Assembly: GCA_964344255.1 (NCBI GenBank)
Contig: CAYFMQ010000007.1
Coordinates: 97,882 to 161,881, forward strand
Direction: 5' to 3'
Origin: JAJFIE01 sp964344255
GTDB taxonomy: Bacteria > Pseudomonadota > Alphaproteobacteria > Rhodospirillales > Casp-alpha2
DNA length: 64,000 nucleotides
Shown here: positions 52,544 through 61,972 of the stretch, piece after piece
Position numbering within the stretch: the stretch's first letter is position 1
How the letters are laid out: each line of letters opens with the position of its first letter
Notes under the pieces: model-generated
The model's input: the letters and a program-made list of their open reading frames with translations, nothing else
Databases searched by the model: none
What the model was told of the DNA's origin: nothing
Position numbers and translations under genes: made by a program

Positions 52544-53467
52544 TTGATACAATACACCTTCCGGCAAGCCACTTATTTTGTCGCCGCGGCCGATCATGGC
52601 TCCATCGCAGAGGCGGCTGAGGCGCTCAACATCTCCCAACCCAGCGTTTCGAGCGCCATCGCCAAGCTGGAAGACCTGCTGGGCATCCAGCTTTTCATTC
52701 GCCATCACGCACAGGGCGTGTCGCTGACGCCTGCGGGCCAGCGCATGGTGGTCGAGATGCGCGCCCTGCTGGCCCACGCCACGGATGTCCGGAACAGCGC
52801 CGAACGCCTGGGCGAGGATATCGCCGGCGATTTCAATGTGGGCTGTTTCCTGACCATCGCGTCATTCTACATGCCGGGCCTGATCAGGAGCTTCGAATCC
52901 GCATACCCGGAAACCCGCATCCGCCTTAACGAAGGCATGCAGACGGACCTGATCGAGAGCCTGGAAGCGGGCCAGTTCGAGCAGGCCGTGGTGTACGACG
53001 TGGATCTGCCCGAGGGGCTAGAGACGGAAGTACTGGCGGATTTCCCGCCCTATGTCCTGCTGACCGAAGACCACACGCTGGCCGGTAAAAAATCGATCCG
53101 CCTGGGTGAGTTGATCGAAGAGCCCATGGTCCTGCTCGACATGCAGCCCTCGTCTCGCTACTTCACGACGCTGTTCATTCATCTGGGCTTCGAGCCCGAT
53201 ATCCATTTTCGCACGCCGTCGTTCGAGACCGTTCGTTCCCTCGTCGCCAACGGCTTCGGCTACTCCGTCCTCGTCACACGGCCGGCCGGAAACCTGAGCT
53301 ATGACGGCAAGCGTCTTGTCACCATTCCGGTCGCCGATGATGTGCCGCAGGCCCGTGTCGTGCTGGCCCGTATGGCGGGAACCCGCCCGACCCGCTTCGC
53401 CCAGGCCTTTGCCACCGTGTGCAAGAACCACTTTTCGGCGGCAGCAGTCGGAGCCGGTGCCGCCTAA
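52544..53467 (+). CDS. LysR family transcriptional regulator
   Basis: The 307-residue protein has the LysR winged helix (FRQATYFVAAADHGSIAEAAEALNISQPSVSSAIAKLE at 6-43) and a periplasmic-binding-like effector domain. The start is a TTG at 52544, just after the perfect inverted repeat. It very likely activates the divergent HpaB-like gene in response to its substrate. Confidence 0.9.
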   Translation: MIQYTFRQATYFVAAADHGSIAEAAEALNISQPSVSSAIAKLEDLLGIQLFIRHHAQGVSLTPAGQRMVVEMRALLAHATDVRNSAERLGEDIAGDFNVGCFLTIASFYMPGLIRSFESAYPETRIRLNEGMQTDLIESLEAGQFEQAVVYDVDLPEGLETEVLADFPPYVLLTEDHTLAGKKSIRLGELIEEPMVLLDMQPSSRYFTTLFIHLGFEPDIHFRTPSFETVRSLVANGFGYSVLVTRPAGNLSYDGKRLVTIPVADDVPQARVVLARMAGTRPTRFAQAFATVCKNHFSAAAVGAGAA

Positions 53468-53481
53468 AATCAGCTATTTTT

Positions 53482-54435
53482 TTAAGGCACGCCGATGGGT
53501 ACGGGCTTGCGCTTCATGCGGCGTGCACGTCGGAGCTGGATGACGGCGCGTAGGGCAACGGCGGACATGACTAGGATGCCGCCAAGGGCCGTAAGAGAAG
53601 TCGGGATTTCGCCCACAAACAACCAGACCCAGATAGGACCCAAGGCAAACTCCAGCAGCATGAATAGGGTAACCTCGGCGGCCACCAGGTGACGCGACGC
53701 AATGACAAAAAAGAAATTGGCCACCCCCGACATGCCAGCACCCAGCAGGAAACACCGCGCCATGTCCCAAACGGGAATGGACAGGGCATCAAACTTCATG
53801 ATGACCCCGATGGTGATCAGGATCGGCGTCGATACAAGCAACGTCGGCAACATGTCCACGGCCCGGTTGTAGCGCACTAGGACGGCGTAACCGGCAAAGG
53901 AAACCGCCGTAATGAGCGCCATAACGTTACCGAACGTTGAGCCGCCACCGATGCCGTCGCCGAGCATCACGGCAATGCCGCCGCCTGCCACAATCATGGT
54001 GATGACGGTCTCCCGCTGCAATTTCTCCTTCAAGAAGAAGTACGCCATGATGGCTGTGAAGAACGGAATGGAACCCAGCATGAACAAGGTATTCGCAACC
54101 GTCGTCGTGGTCATGGAATGCAGGAAGGTGATGCTCGCCGCCGCCAGGCAAAGACCGGCGGCGATACCCGGCCTACCGATCTTGAGAACCTGCGAGACCA
54201 TACGTCCCCGGTACTGGAACAGCAGGAATATTGTTATCGCACCCATCAGGGACATGGCCCGGTAGAGGACGATGTGCCAAACATCAGCCTGTTCCATACT
54301 TCTGATCAATAAACCGCCGAAGCTGATCACCACAGAACCGATAATCATGATCGCCATGGCGTAGACGCGCCTGGCTTCGGCACCGTCAGTTACAGCGTGA
54401 CGCCCTACCGCTTCAGCTTCTTCCGGCGCCGGCAT
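53482..54435 (-). CDS. EamA/DMT-family transporter (copy 1)
   Basis: The 317-residue protein has about 10 helices in two EamA repeats. Typical features are ISFGGLLIRSMEQADVWHIVLYRA, STTVANTLFML-type helix 4 and ASRHLVAAEVTLFMLLEFALGPIWVWLFVGE. It directly follows the stop of its paralog (TGA immediately followed by ATG), so the two are a tandem duplication and one operon. It probably exports metabolites. Confidence 0.9.
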   Translation of the reverse strand: MPAPEEAEAVGRHAVTDGAEARRVYAMAIMIIGSVVISFGGLLIRSMEQADVWHIVLYRAMSLMGAITIFLLFQYRGRMVSQVLKIGRPGIAAGLCLAAASITFLHSMTTTTVANTLFMLGSIPFFTAIMAYFFLKEKLQRETVITMIVAGGGIAVMLGDGIGGGSTFGNVMALITAVSFAGYAVLVRYNRAVDMLPTLLVSTPILITIGVIMKFDALSIPVWDMARCFLLGAGMSGVANFFFVIASRHLVAAEVTLFMLLEFALGPIWVWLFVGEIPTSLTALGGILVMSAVALRAVIQLRRARRMKRKPVPIGVP

Positions 54436-55360
54436 TCAGGGTGTTCCCAACGGTACCGGGCGGCGTCGGGCGCGTCTGCCCTGCTGGATCTGCATGACGG
54501 CTCGGACCGCCACGGCTCCGATCACCAGCAAGCCGCCGACCAGCGTCCAGACCGTCGCCGTTTCGCCGATGATCAGCCAGACCCAGATGGGGCCGACAGC
54601 GAATTCCAGCAGCATGAAGAAGGTGACCTCGGCTGCCTGCAAGTGGCGTGAGGCGATAATGAAGGTCCAGTTGGCAAGCCCGATCAGGAACGCCCCAAAC
54701 GGCGCAGATCAGGATATCGTTGTCGGAAACGGCCATGTCGCCGCCTTTGACGAAATAGGTGACGACGATCAGGGTCGAGGTGGTCACCAGCAGCGCCGGC
54801 ATCATATCCAGATCGCGGTATTTCCTGACGATCACGGCGAAGGTTGAAAACCCGAACACGGTGATGATTCCCATGACGTTGCCATAGAGAGAACCGCCGC
54901 TGATCCCCTCGCCCAGCATGATCAGGATTCCCATCGCCGCCACCCCCATGGCGATCAGGGTGGAACGCTGCATTTTTTCCCCCAGGAAAACCCTGGCCAG
55001 CAACGCCGTTGCCAGCGGAATGCCTGAAAGCAGGAACAGGGTATTGGCCACCGTCGTCGAAGTGATGGATTCCATATAGGTGATGCTGGCCCCGGCCAGC
55101 GCCAGGCCGCCGAACACGCCGGGAAACCCGATGGCGATGATCTTTGTGAAGATGGCGCTTCGGTGCTGAACGAGCAGGATAAACAGCACGAACCCCATCT
55201 GGGCGATTGCGCGGTAGAAGTTGATTTGCCACGCGTCCGCCGTTTCGATCATGCGCACGAGCACGCCTGCGAAACTGATGATGACCGATCCCAGCAGCAC
55301 GACGGAAAGGGCATAGCCGCGGCGGGATTCCGTAGCGTTGTCCGTTAGTGTTTCCTGCAT
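54436..55360 (-). pseudogene. EamA/DMT-family transporter (copy 2), frameshifted
   Basis: From MQETLTDNATESRRGYALSVVLLG (55360) the sequence follows copy 1 until LICAVWG. The frame is then lost near 54693-54696, in a run of four C. The homologous sequence resumes in another frame as AFLIGLANWTF..ASRHLQAAEVTFFMLLEFAVGPIWVWL to the stop at 54436-54438. A single missing base explains it. This could be a sequencing error or a real recent pseudogene. Copy 1 is intact. Confidence 0.82.
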
Positions 55361-55493
55361 TTTAAGAAGGCCCCTGCCCTCGCCATTTCTCATATGGCGG
55401 GAGAGTGACCGGAAATGAAACACCTGTCCATCCCTGCTATGAACTAGGCATCATTGCGCTCGATTTTCCGGGCATGGGCGCTATAGTGCGGGC

Positions 55494-56306
55494 ATGGAAA
55501 TGGATACCGACAGCATCAATAACGTCACCAGCCTGCTCAAGCCCGAAGACCCGCCGGTATACGATCATATAAACCGGGAGGGATCGGCCCACATGGTGTT
55601 GATCTGCGATCATGCGGGACGGAACATTCCGTCGATCCTGGGCGACCTGGGCATGGACGACGATCACATGGAGCGCCATATCGCCTACGACATCGGCGCC
55701 GCCGCCGTGACCCGGCGACTGTCTGAACTGCTGGATGCGGAAGCGTTGCTGCACAACTATTCGCGCCTCGTGATCGACTGCAACCGGCCCCTGGGCCATC
55801 CGGAGTCCATCCCCGAGGAAAGCGACAGGACAGCCGTTCCCGGCAACTCCGGCATCGAGGAACCACAGGCCCTGAAGCGGGTCGACACCCTGTTCTGGCC
55901 CTACCACCAGGCCATATCCAACGTGCTTGGGCACCGCTGGCGCGTTCAGGGACATCCACCGGTGCTGTTTTCCGTTCACAGCTTCACGCCTGCCTACGGT
56001 GACGAACATCGTCCGTGGGACGCCGGGGTTTTGTATAATCGCGATCCCCGGCTGGCCCAGCCCATGATGGAGATGCTGCGCGAAAAGGGCCTCCATATCG
56101 GCGACAACCAACCCTATTCCGGGTTGGAAGCAGCCTATACCATCGATGTGCATGGCACCTCGCCCGGTCTTGCAAACGGCGTCATCGAAATCCGCCAGGA
56201 CCAGATCGCCGATGAAGCCGGGCAGGAACGCTGGGCCAACCTGCTGGCGGAATGCCTGACGGACATCATGCAGCGCGAGGAAATCCATCGCGTCCAGCGG
56301 TTCTGA
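55494..56306 (+). CDS. N-formylglutamate amidohydrolase family protein
   Basis: The 270-residue protein has LICDHAGRNIPSILGDLG, HIAYDIGAAAVTRRLSELL, SRLVIDCNRP and HSFTPAYGDEHRPWDAGVL, the conserved His/Asp/Glu zinc-site regions of the FGase family. It releases formate from N-formylglutamate or a related N-acyl amino acid. It is followed by a YbdK-like ligase gene 14 nt downstream, a recurrent pair. Confidence 0.88.
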   Translation: MEMDTDSINNVTSLLKPEDPPVYDHINREGSAHMVLICDHAGRNIPSILGDLGMDDDHMERHIAYDIGAAAVTRRLSELLDAEALLHNYSRLVIDCNRPLGHPESIPEESDRTAVPGNSGIEEPQALKRVDTLFWPYHQAISNVLGHRWRVQGHPPVLFSVHSFTPAYGDEHRPWDAGVLYNRDPRLAQPMMEMLREKGLHIGDNQPYSGLEAAYTIDVHGTSPGLANGVIEIRQDQIADEAGQERWANLLAECLTDIMQREEIHRVQRF

Positions 56307-56320
56307 GACAGGGGCGACCG

Positions 56321-57460
56321 ATGGCACGGAAAACACCTCCCTTCACCATCGGCATCGAAGAAGAATACCTGCTGGTCGATCGTGACACCCGCCAAGTGGC
56401 GACAAAACCGCCTGAAGAACTTTTCGAGCGCTGCAAGGCCGAAATGGGCAGCATGGTCCAGCACGAGTTCATGGCGTCCCAGATCGAGATCGGCACGAAA
56501 GTCAGCACATCGACGGCGGAAGCGCGACAATCGCTCGCCGAGCTGAGGTCGACCGTCGCCGCTATCGCGGCCGATTACAACCTGGCCCCCATCGCTTCGG
56601 CTACCCATCCCTTTGCCAAATGGGAAGATTACAGCCACACGGATGCGGATCGCTACAACGTCATTGCCGAAGACCTGCAAGGGGTCTCCCGCCGTCTGCT
56701 CATTTGCGGCATGCACGTTCATGTCGGTGTCGGCGATGACGATGAAATGCGCATGGACCTGATGGGACAGGTCGCCTATTTCCTGCCGCACCTGCTGGCG
56801 CTTTCAACCTCCTCGCCCTACTGGCGTGGCGAGGACACCGGCATGTTGTGTTACCGCCTCAGCATCTTCAACGAATTGCCGCGCACAGGGATGGCGGAAC
56901 AGTTCGATTCCTATGTCGAGTACATGCGTCACGTGGATATGCTGGTGCACGCCGGGATTATCGAGGACGCCACAAAGATCTGGTGGGATATCCGCCCTTC
57001 CAACCGTTTCCCGACCCTTGAGATGCGGATCTGCGACGTCTGCACCGATATCAATGACGCCGTCGCCGTCGCCTCGCTTTACATGTGCATCCTGCGCATG
57101 CTCACGCGCCTGAAAGGCTCCAACCAGCGTTGGCGCAAGTATTCCAACATGCTGATCGGGGAGAACCGATGGCGCGCGCAGCGCTACGGCATCGACGAGC
57201 CGCTGATCGACTTCGGCAAGGGCGCCCTGGTGGACGTGCGGGCGCTGATTGACGAATTGCTGGAACTGACCCGCGAAGACGCAGCCGAAGCGGACTGTGA
57301 GGCGGAAATGGCGCATTTGCGCACCATCATGGACCGGGGAACCAGCGCGCACCGTCAGCGCAAGACCTATGACCTGGTCATTGCCGAAGGCGGCGATCAT
57401 GATGCAGCCATGCGCGCCGTCGTCGACATGCTAATCGACATGACGGCGACCGTGGAATGA
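56321..57460 (+). CDS. YbdK-like carboxylate-amine ligase (GCS2 family)
   Basis: The 379-residue protein starts MARKTPPFTIGIEEEYLLVDRDTRQV at 56321, after GGGGCGA. It has the ATP-grasp-like GCS2 fold with IGIEEEY near the N-terminus and CGMHVHVGVGDDDEM, then WWDIRPSNRFPTLEMRICD. YbdK has weak glutamate-cysteine ligase activity in E. coli. The physiological amine and acid are unknown. Pairing with the N-formylglutamate amidohydrolase suggests gamma-glutamyl or amide metabolism. Confidence 0.9.
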   Translation: MARKTPPFTIGIEEEYLLVDRDTRQVATKPPEELFERCKAEMGSMVQHEFMASQIEIGTKVSTSTAEARQSLAELRSTVAAIAADYNLAPIASATHPFAKWEDYSHTDADRYNVIAEDLQGVSRRLLICGMHVHVGVGDDDEMRMDLMGQVAYFLPHLLALSTSSPYWRGEDTGMLCYRLSIFNELPRTGMAEQFDSYVEYMRHVDMLVHAGIIEDATKIWWDIRPSNRFPTLEMRICDVCTDINDAVAVASLYMCILRMLTRLKGSNQRWRKYSNMLIGENRWRAQRYGIDEPLIDFGKGALVDVRALIDELLELTREDAAEADCEAEMAHLRTIMDRGTSAHRQRKTYDLVIAEGGDHDAAMRAVVDMLIDMTATVE

Positions 57461-57477
57461 TATCCGTGGATTGATTT

Positions 57478-58404
57478 ATGGCATCTGCTGACTCACAACC
57501 AGACGGCAGAGACACCCTTGTCGCTTTCTCCCTGCTGGTCCTGGGCGCCATGGCCGTGGCCCTGATGCCCAACCTGGGTAAGCTGGCGCTGAATGACGGG
57601 GCCAATGCGGAAACCATCGTCCTGATCCGGTGCCTGACGGCGATGCCGCTACTGGCTGCCTACATGCTGGTTCGCGGCATCAAGATAAAAATCCCCTCCC
57701 AACTGTTCCTGCTCATGCTGGTGGCGAGCCTGTCTTCGGCCGGCATGAACTATACCTTCCTGTACGCCATTCAGTATATCGACATCAGTCAGACGATTTT
57801 AATCGTGTTCACTCACCCATTCCTGATTGCCTATTTTTACCATGTGAACGGGCAATCACCGATGAGCCTTTTCAGGGTGTTCTGGAGCCTGACAGCCTTT
57901 TTCGGTCTCGCCCTGGCGCTTGCCGTGGATTTCTCGACGATATCCCTGACCGGCGCCACCCTGGCGGCAGCATCGTCATTGTTTGCTTCCGCATTGGTTG
58001 TTTCCATCGTCAAGGTAAGCAATGCGACAAACGGCGTAACAACGAACTTTCACCTGACCTTCTGGATGTTCATCCTGACGATTCTCATCCTGGCAACCGT
58101 CGGCTCCCTGCAATGGCCGGAAACGTCCACAGGCTGGATCAGCGGCACCGGTAACGGCCTGTGTTTCATTGTCGCCTACCTGACCTTCCTCGGTGCCGCC
58201 AGGCTGATCGGCGCATCGAGGGCCTCCATCCTCACCTTCATGGAACCGCTTGCAACCATCCTGCTCGCCTCCTACCTGTTCGGCGAGTACCTCACACCAC
58301 TGCAATGGGGCGGCGTTGCGCTGGTGGCGGCAGGCCTGCTGTTCATGGAAATCCCGAGGAATTTCTGGACGAACTTACGACAGAGGCAGTCTGACCGGGC
58401 CTGA
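57478..58404 (+). CDS. EamA/DMT-family transporter (copy 3)
   Basis: The 308-residue protein has about 10 helices with two EamA repeats, e.g. MAVALMPNLGKLALNDGANAETIVLIRC in helices 1-2 and GASRASILTFMEPLATILLASYLFGEYLTPLQWGG near the end. It is a distinct member and not a recent duplicate of the pair at 53482-55360. It lies 17 nt after the YbdK-like gene. Confidence 0.88.
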   Translation: MASADSQPDGRDTLVAFSLLVLGAMAVALMPNLGKLALNDGANAETIVLIRCLTAMPLLAAYMLVRGIKIKIPSQLFLLMLVASLSSAGMNYTFLYAIQYIDISQTILIVFTHPFLIAYFYHVNGQSPMSLFRVFWSLTAFFGLALALAVDFSTISLTGATLAAASSLFASALVVSIVKVSNATNGVTTNFHLTFWMFILTILILATVGSLQWPETSTGWISGTGNGLCFIVAYLTFLGAARLIGASRASILTFMEPLATILLASYLFGEYLTPLQWGGVALVAAGLLFMEIPRNFWTNLRQRQSDRA

Positions 58405-58546
58405 TTCAGGTCCAGAAAGTTATCCCCGACTTCCTTGTTTTCTTGAACGTTTGCGCCCTTGTAAGCCCTTCAAGTGCTGGATACTCTTCCCTCCCATAGA
58501 AGCTCGCTTTTGGGGCTTACATAATCGAATTTGGAGAAGATATATC

Positions 58547-58795
58547 ATGGCAGATGTAGGCGGCGTGGCTGCAGATCGTTTGAAATCCTTCATTGAGCGG
58601 ATTGAACGTCTGGAAGAGGAAAAAAAGGCCCTTTCGGATGATATCCGCGAGGTCTATTCGGAAGCCAAGGGCTCCGGCTTCGATATCAAGGTGATCCGCC
58701 AGATCATCCGTCTCCGCAAGATGGATGTTGCCGATCGCCGCGAGCAGGAAGAGGTCATGGCCGTTTATCTCCGGGCCCTTGAAATGGAAATGTAG
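58547..58795 (+). CDS. GapR family nucleoid-associated protein (DUF2312)
   Basis: The 82-residue protein is MADVGGVAADRLKSFIERIERLEEEK..., with a heptad-type coiled coil at about 12-40 and the family motif EVYSEAKGSGFDIKVIRQIIRLRKMD. GapR binds overtwisted AT-rich DNA ahead of the replication fork and aids topoisomerases in Caulobacter. The start at 58547 lies 7 nt after GGAGAAG, and longer upstream starts read into unrelated sequence. Confidence 0.92.
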   Translation: MADVGGVAADRLKSFIERIERLEEEKKALSDDIREVYSEAKGSGFDIKVIRQIIRLRKMDVADRREQEEVMAVYLRALEMEM

Positions 58796-58802
58796 GCCAC
58801 CC

Positions 58803-59573
58803 ATGCAAATCCGGGATTCCGTCGCGATTGTAACGGGCGCCAACCGGGGCCTCGGCAAGAGTTTTGCGGAAGGCCTGATCAGGCATGGCGCCGCCAAGGT
58901 TTATGCCGGGGCGAGGAATCCGGAAACGCTTGATCCCCTGATCGAAACGCATGGCGATAAGATCGTACCCCTTCGCCTTGATGTCACGTCCGATGAAGAC
59001 GTACGTGCCGCCGCCGCTCAGGTGGACGATGTAACACTGTTGATCAACAACGCCGGCGTACTGGAATCCCTTGGGGTGATGGAAGCAGGGTCGGTGGAAC
59101 CGCTACGCCATGAGATGGAGGTCAACGTCTTTGGCCTGGCCCGAATGGCGTTGGCGTTTGCTCCCGTTATCGCCACAAACGGCGGTGGCGCCGTGTTGAA
59201 TGTTCTCTCTGCCGCATCGCTGGTGGCCTTTCCCGCTTTCGGCAGTTATGCCGCCACCAAGGCCGCCGCCATGTCCCTGACCCACAGCCTGGGTTACGAG
59301 TTATCCAGCAAGAACATCACCGTTCACGGTCTTTATGCCGGTTATATCGACACCGGCATGATTGATTATGTGGAAGACGACAAGACATCGCCCGATGACA
59401 TCGTCTCGGCGGCATTGGATGGCATCGAAGCGGGTGTGACAGACATCGATACGGACGAACGTTCCCGCGCTATCCGGCAGGCCCTTCGCGATGATCCCGA
59501 AGGATTGAGACTGTCTTCGTGGAAGCGTACCGAAGATTTCCGCAAGGCGCATCCCGTCAAAAAACCCGGGTGA
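58803..59573 (+). CDS. Short-chain dehydrogenase/reductase
   Basis: The 256-residue SDR from MQIRDSVAIVTGANRGLGKSF (58803) has TGANRGLG, NNAG in LLINNAGVLES, and the catalytic YAATKAAAM (Tyr-x3-Lys) with Ser in LSAAS. It starts 7 nt after gapR. Substrate is unknown. It is convergent with the MocR gene across the 25-bp tandem repeats. Confidence 0.9.
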   Translation: MQIRDSVAIVTGANRGLGKSFAEGLIRHGAAKVYAGARNPETLDPLIETHGDKIVPLRLDVTSDEDVRAAAAQVDDVTLLINNAGVLESLGVMEAGSVEPLRHEMEVNVFGLARMALAFAPVIATNGGGAVLNVLSAASLVAFPAFGSYAATKAAAMSLTHSLGYELSSKNITVHGLYAGYIDTGMIDYVEDDKTSPDDIVSAALDGIEAGVTDIDTDERSRAIRQALRDDPEGLRLSSWKRTEDFRKAHPVKKPG

Positions 59574-59580
59574 TTCTTTT

Positions 59581-59680
59581 TACATCCTGAAGGCCTGCGG
59601 GCTTTTACATTCGAAAGGCCTGCGGACTTCTACATCCGGAAGGCCTGCGGACTTCTACATCCGGAAGGCCTGCGGCCTTG
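59581..59680 (-). repeat. Four-fold 25-bp tandem repeat covering the MocR gene stop
   Basis: Units start at 59581, 59606, 59631 and 59656, each TACAT..., with a shared AGGCCTGCGG core. The last unit encodes the C-terminal PQAFRM-stop of the MocR protein on the minus strand. The other three are tandem copies of that coding end downstream of the stop. Units 2-4 are nearly identical, unit 1 more diverged. Because 25 is not a multiple of three, the copies are in different frames and do not extend the protein. Confidence 0.9.
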
Positions 59681-61058
59681 GCGGCTCGAAATAGAGTTCC
59701 GTCAGTTGTCCGAGCGAGCGTTCAAGCCGGTCGCCCGGCATTTCGCTCAGGCACAGGCGGACGCCGGGGCGCACCGATGACGGGTCGATGGCGAAATCCG
59801 TCGATGGCGACAGGATGACGCCCCGGCCGGCAGCCGCTTCGACAAACTCCCTGGCCGACCACGGCGATGGCAACGGCAACCACACATGCGTGTTGGCCGG
59901 ATGCACCCGATAGGGCAGTTCCGCCAGAACCCTGGCGGCGATGTCGAGCAACTGCCCGGTAATGGCTGCGCGGCGCTGGACCAGGTCACGCGCCGTGCCG
60001 TTCCTGATCCACAGGCAGGCCAGTTCCGCCATCAGGGGCGGCGCCATCCAGCTTGTCGTTTGGCTGGCCGCCAGCACCTCGGAAAAGACCCCAGGCGGTG
60101 CGGCAATCATACCAACCCGCAAACCCGGCGCGACGATCTTGGACAGGCTGGATATGTAGAGCGTCCGGTCCGGCATGGCCGTCGCCAGTGGCGACCATCC
60201 GTCACCGGCGCGGGGGTTCACGTCGTCTTCGATGACCATCAGGCCATGACGCTGTGCTATCGCTGCAATGGCAAGGCGGCGTTCCTCGCCCATGGTCGCC
60301 GTCGTCGGGTTATGGGCGTGCGGCATGCAATAGAGCACCCGCGCCCCTGATTCCCGGCAGGTCCGGTCCAGGGCATCGGGCATGATGCCCTCTTCATCCA
60401 TCTGCACGGGCTTGAGGGAAAGTCCGAAAAAACGCGCCAGGTTCCGCACCCCGGGATAGGACAGTTCCTCGACCAGGACCGTATCGCCCGGCGTGGTCAG
60501 CGCACCTAATGCAATCGTCAGCCCCTGCTGGGCGCCGCCGGTCACGATCAGGTTGTCGACCGACGCATCTAAGCCCTGGTTCTTTGCCATCCAGCCAGCC
60601 AGGATTTCACGGTGTCGCAGAAGGCCCTGTGAATGGCCGTATTCAAGCATACCGTCCAGGGGGGAATTGCGCCCGATTTCCGCCAGCGACTGGCGCAGCA
60701 ACCCGTCCAGGGGAATGAACGGCGGCTCATTGCGGGTCAGGTCGACCGCCGAACCGTCATCGGTGTTCTGGGCATCATCGTGGTCTTTCATGGCGGAACG
60801 CAGCACCATGCCGTCGGCCCGGATATCGCGGACAAAGGTACCGCGGCCCAGTTCCTTGGAAACCAGGCCCTGCTGCTCGGCGAGGGTATAAGCCCGATAG
60901 ACCGTTCCCACATTGATCCCCAGCGTATCGGCCAGGTCTCTGACGGTGGGCAGGCGATCACCGGGATTCAACGCCTCGGAGGCTATATCCTCGGCCAGTT
61001 TTTGAGCAATGGCCCGGTACAGGGGCTCATCGTTATCAATATTCTCTGGCGTCCACAT
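59655..61058 (-). CDS. MocR family regulator (GntR HTH + aminotransferase-like domain)
   Basis: The 467-residue protein has an N-terminal GntR winged helix (about 1-75, PGDRLPTVRDLADTLGINVGTVYRAY) and a fold-type I aminotransferase domain with the PLP Lys in SSLSKIVAPGLRVG and Asp in VIEDDV. PLP-binding MocR proteins often control vitamin B6 or amino acid genes. It is divergent from pdxJ, so sensing PLP to regulate pyridoxine synthesis is a strong hypothesis. Its C-terminal coding end has been tandemly duplicated. Confidence 0.92.
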   Translation of the reverse strand: MWTPENIDNDEPLYRAIAQKLAEDIASEALNPGDRLPTVRDLADTLGINVGTVYRAYTLAEQQGLVSKELGRGTFVRDIRADGMVLRSAMKDHDDAQNTDDGSAVDLTRNEPPFIPLDGLLRQSLAEIGRNSPLDGMLEYGHSQGLLRHREILAGWMAKNQGLDASVDNLIVTGGAQQGLTIALGALTTPGDTVLVEELSYPGVRNLARFFGLSLKPVQMDEEGIMPDALDRTCRESGARVLYCMPHAHNPTTATMGEERRLAIAAIAQRHGLMVIEDDVNPRAGDGWSPLATAMPDRTLYISSLSKIVAPGLRVGMIAAPPGVFSEVLAASQTTSWMAPPLMAELACLWIRNGTARDLVQRRAAITGQLLDIAARVLAELPYRVHPANTHVWLPLPSPWSAREFVEAAAGRGVILSPSTDFAIDPSSVRPGVRLCLSEMPGDRLERSLGQLTELYFEPPRPQAFRM

Positions 61059-61149
61059 TGTTATGCATACAATATAGTTGTTGACGGGAACACTGGATGG
61101 ATTATACCCATAAATATCGTAATAAAAACCATATTGTTATTATAACAAT
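61057..61149. promoter_or_regulatory. ATTGTTAT repeats between the MocR gene and pdxJ
   Basis: ATTGTTAT occurs at 61057-61064 and 61133-61140 as a direct repeat. The second copy pairs with ATAACAAT at 61142-61149 to form a perfect 8-bp inverted repeat with a 1-bp spacer, just before the pdxJ start. The first copy overlaps the MocR start codon. A mix of direct and inverted repeats is typical of MocR/PdxR operators. Confidence 0.5.
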
Positions 61150-61169
61150 TTTACCGAATGGAGGTCGCC

Positions 61170-61967
61170 ATGACCGCCCGCCCGATAACAGCTTTGAGCG
61201 TGAACCTGAATAAAGTCGCCCTGCTCCGTAACCAGCGCGACCTGACCTACCCCAGCGTGACGGGAATGGCCAGGATCATCCTTGGCGCCGGTGCCGCGGG
61301 CATTACGGTTCACCCGCGCCCCGATGAGCGCCACATCCGCCGTTCGGATGTCTATGACCTGGCGGCGATGCTGGCGGACGAATATTCCGACAACGCCGAC
61401 AAATGGGTTGAGTTCAATATTGAAGGCAATCCGACCCCGGATTTCCTCGATCTTGTGGAAGAGATCAGGCCGGACCAGGTGACGCTGGTGCCGGATGCGC
61501 CGGACCAGAACACCTCCGATCACGGCTGGGATATTCCTGCCCATGCCGATGAGTTGAAAGACATCATCGCCCGCCTGCACGGCCATGACGCCCGGGTGTC
61601 ATTGTTCGTCGATGACGACCCCCGCATGGCGGAACCGGCCAGGGAAGTTGGCGCGGACCGGGTAGAGCTTTATACCGGCCCCTATCACTTTGCCTACATG
61701 GATGGCCGGGCGGCCGAATCGCTTCAGAGTTTCGTTGCAACCGCCGACGCCATGCGCGCTGTCGGTCTCGGCCTCAATGCCGGGCATGATCTGAACCTGA
61801 ATAACCTGCCGGGTTTCCTGCACGCCATTCCCGATATCGAGGAAGTATCCATCGGCCACGCCATCACGGCGGACGCTCTGCTTATGGGAATGGACGCCGC
61901 GGTGCATGCCTATCTGGCGATCATTGCGGCTTCGTCTGATACGGAACCGTTGCGTCAGGTCTGCTAA
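61170..61967 (+). CDS. Pyridoxine 5'-phosphate synthase
   Basis: From MTARPITALSVNLNKVALLRNQR the 265-residue protein is full-length PdxJ, which condenses 1-deoxyxylulose 5-phosphate with aminoacetone phosphate in the last ring-forming step of PLP synthesis. LSVNLNKVA, GITVHPRPDERHI, EFNIEGNP, LGLNAGHDLNLNNL and EVSIGHAI are the conserved active-site blocks. It is divergently transcribed from the MocR gene. Confidence 0.95.
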   Translation: MTARPITALSVNLNKVALLRNQRDLTYPSVTGMARIILGAGAAGITVHPRPDERHIRRSDVYDLAAMLADEYSDNADKWVEFNIEGNPTPDFLDLVEEIRPDQVTLVPDAPDQNTSDHGWDIPAHADELKDIIARLHGHDARVSLFVDDDPRMAEPAREVGADRVELYTGPYHFAYMDGRAAESLQSFVATADAMRAVGLGLNAGHDLNLNNLPGFLHAIPDIEEVSIGHAITADALLMGMDAAVHAYLAIIAASSDTEPLRQVC

Positions 61968-61972
61968 CCCCC

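Noticed and set aside
53468..53481. Terminator after the LysR gene
   Set aside because: Although a T-run exists, the potential stem is weak and interrupted; not supported.
59581..59680. Possible CRISPR or iteron array
   Set aside because: There are no spacers; the units are contiguous 25-bp tandem copies of a gene's coding end.
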